A program made the position numbers and the translations under genes. This document shows, in pieces, positions 18,370 to 19,634 of a DNA stretch of 19,634 nucleotides. The DNA comes from Asterionellopsis glacialis (taxonomy: Eukaryota > Bacillariophyta > Plagiogrammaphyceae > Rhaphoneidales > Asterionellopsidaceae), in NCBI GenBank assembly GCA_014885115.2, contig WKLE02004134.1, positions 7,051 through 26,684 of the forward strand. The letters are read 5' to 3'. The notes beneath the pieces are model-generated. The model was not told the DNA's origin. It did not search any database and saw nothing but the letters and a program-made list of their open reading frames with translations. How positions within the stretch are numbered: the stretch's first letter is position 1; each line of letters opens with the position of its first letter.

Positions 18370-18678
18370 TTATCCTTCTGGGCATGGGGTAAAACTGCAT
18401 CCACTCATCCCGCAGTGTGGCAAGCTGCACAGACTTAAATCCGCCAAATGAAGCTTGGGGGCTGAGTTGATGACCTGTTGAAGCGCTGAGTGCAGCGGAG
18501 TCTGGTTGACGAGGTCTCGGTTCCCGTCATTTTTGCCATTTTTGCCATTGTCACAAATTTCGGGATATCTCTGCACTGCGTCTAGTACATGTTCTACAGG
18601 CCTTCTGACGACTGATGACCAGATGGTTGGTTGTTGGAGAGGCCCGCAATGCCAAGACAAAGATAGTGCTGCCACCAT
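18370..18678 (-). CDS. Weak ankyrin-like fragment (102 aa)
   Basis: The frame contains V-L-D-A-V-Q-R-Y-P-E-I-C followed 25 residues later by N-Q-T-P-L-H-S-A-L. The T-P-L-H-x-A core and the preceding Y-P-E resemble ankyrin-type repeats of diatom proteins. The rest has poor composition and the frame is closed just upstream of the ATG. Probably a remnant or chance frame. Confidence 0.2.
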   Translation of the reverse strand: MVAALSLSWHCGPLQQPTIWSSVVRRPVEHVLDAVQRYPEICDNGKNGKNDGNRDLVNQTPLHSALQQVINSAPKLHLADLSLCSLPHCGMSGCSFTPCPEG

Positions 18679-19013
18679 CAGGCAAACAGCACGCCAACCA
18701 CACTACCCATTAAGCCCCCTACCTGAATCAAGAAAAAGTTGACGCAGGGTGAACAGATCTGCCCAGGCAGAGAGGAAGTAAGACCTTGGATAGGGTAGTG
18801 GAAGTACAAGTTCTACGTGCAAATACCTCTCATAGGGCTACATGATGTGATGTGACATGGCAAACCTACCGCCAGACAGGCGTACCTGTGATGGAACCTC
18901 CCTACCTAACCCTGCGAGTCAGACACTGAGGAGTGTTTCTTCAGCTGGAAGCATTGAGGGTCACTGTACACAGGTACAGTGCTCCTTGGGAGGACTACAC
19001 CACAGGATGCCCA
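18679..19013. other. Spacer without recognised gene
   Basis: Moderate GC content, no open frame of interest on either strand. It holds the hairpin at 18962-18981. Confidence 0.5.
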
Positions 19014-19132
19014 AATTAGTTCTTTAAGTAAGTTCAGCGAGTCATGTACTTTATCGTGCATCTCCCAGATTATCGTGCATCTCCCAGATTAATGGAATTA
19101 GTTCCTTAAGTAAGTTCAGCGACTCATGTACA
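19014..19132. repeat. Nested short repeats
   Basis: Two near-identical 36-37-bp blocks (19014-19050 and 19097-19132), each ending with TTCAGCG, then A/C-GTCATGTAC-type sequence, flank two perfect copies of a 19-bp unit (19053-19071 and 19072-19090, TATCGTGCATCTCCCAGAT). Confidence 0.9.
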
Positions 19133-19634
19133 TATACAAAAAAAGGGGCTTGTTAAAGATCAAGGAGTACACCTATAATTCCGTAAAAAAAGGTTTCTTT
19201 TTAAACGGCCGGCCACTCTAGTTTTGGACGTAGCCAAGTGGTATGGGCCATGCTGAGCATGTGCTGAGCATGGGTGGGCTAGACTGGGCTTTCTCTCTAC
19301 TTCCTCCGTTAATGGATAATTTTCCACGGAGTTATTACTAGCTTCGTGAATCTTGCGTAGGGCCTAGTACATAATGTACGGAACGCGCCAAACCAATTAC
19401 TGACATGCTGTACGGCTTTTCACAATTTCTTTCATTTCCGTCTAGAACTTGACGAACCCGACCAAACAAGCAAACAAGTCTACAATCAACAAAAACAACA
19501 ATAATAATATTCTAGTGTTTCCCTAATCAAGCATTACTAATACAACTACCTAGAATTAATATAAATTGTACAGCATTGTTGCCATTTTTGTTTCCGAAAG
19601 AACATCATAAAAATTTTCATCATTTTTGTCATCA
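19133..19634. other. AT-rich end of window, possible upstream region of an outside gene
   Basis: No open frame. A tRNA D-arm-like string (about 19232-19243) lacks anticodon and T arms, so it is not a tRNA. CA- and A-rich sequence after 19440 looks like a 5' leader, which would fit a plus-strand gene starting beyond the window; this is a guess. Confidence 0.3.

Noticed and set aside
19225..19300. tRNA gene suggested by GTAGCCAAGTGG
   Set aside because: No anticodon stem, T arm or acceptor stem pairing can be drawn; GCTGAGCATG is simply repeated.
1..19634. CRISPR array or bacterial operon
   Set aside because: No regularly spaced repeats, and the genes are spliced and eukaryotic; only the NERD helicase is bacterial in style.

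Overview
This is nuclear DNA of a photosynthetic stramenopile, most likely a diatom. The grounds are: short GT-AG introns of about 100-260 bp; a pentatricopeptide-repeat protein whose N-terminus is a signal peptide followed by an R-A-F site like the diatom/heterokont plastid-targeting motif; a selenoprotein with an in-frame UGA and a eukaryotic SECIS; and a degraded transposon-rich right half. No species can be named from the sequence.

Left half (1-11.6 kb) is genic. On the minus strand, a five-exon gene (3090 to 625) encodes a secreted, probably GPI-anchored alpha/beta-hydrolase. It is divergent from a plus-strand selenoprotein T gene (3707-4312). A plain ORF search truncates that gene because its redox motif C-V-S-Sec uses TGA at 3878-3880. 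Its 3' region holds a well-formed SECIS at about 4431-4500, and the surrounding 3' sequence is tandemly duplicated, giving a second, partly decayed SECIS-like copy 235 bp on. Convergent with it is a two-exon minus-strand gene (5481 to 4981) for a 78-residue one-span membrane protein that looks like a mitochondrial respiratory-complex accessory subunit. Next comes a plus-strand, intronless NERD-domain plus UvrD/Rep-type helicase gene (5949-8030), bacterial in style. It is broken by a one-base frame change and by a perfect 14-bp tandem duplication. A 1124-residue PPR protein (11552 to 8178, minus) closes the genic half.

Right half (about 11.8-19.6 kb) has few intact ORFs but is not empty. Two multi-lesion, once spliced genes of unrecognised family can be followed on the plus strand (12128-15606 and 16357-17311, with a further coding-like exon at 17610-17779). 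The first is interrupted by a 1081-bp non-autonomous DNA transposon (12868-13948) with 28-bp terminal inverted repeats and a perfect 8-bp target duplication; joining the flanks restores the reading frame. The rest is AT-rich spacer, palindromes built around GTAC, short tandem repeats and one weak ankyrin-like fragment.

The genes do not form a pathway. The most notable items are the selenoprotein T with its duplicated SECIS region, the frameshifted NERD helicase, and the nested transposon in an unknown decayed gene family.
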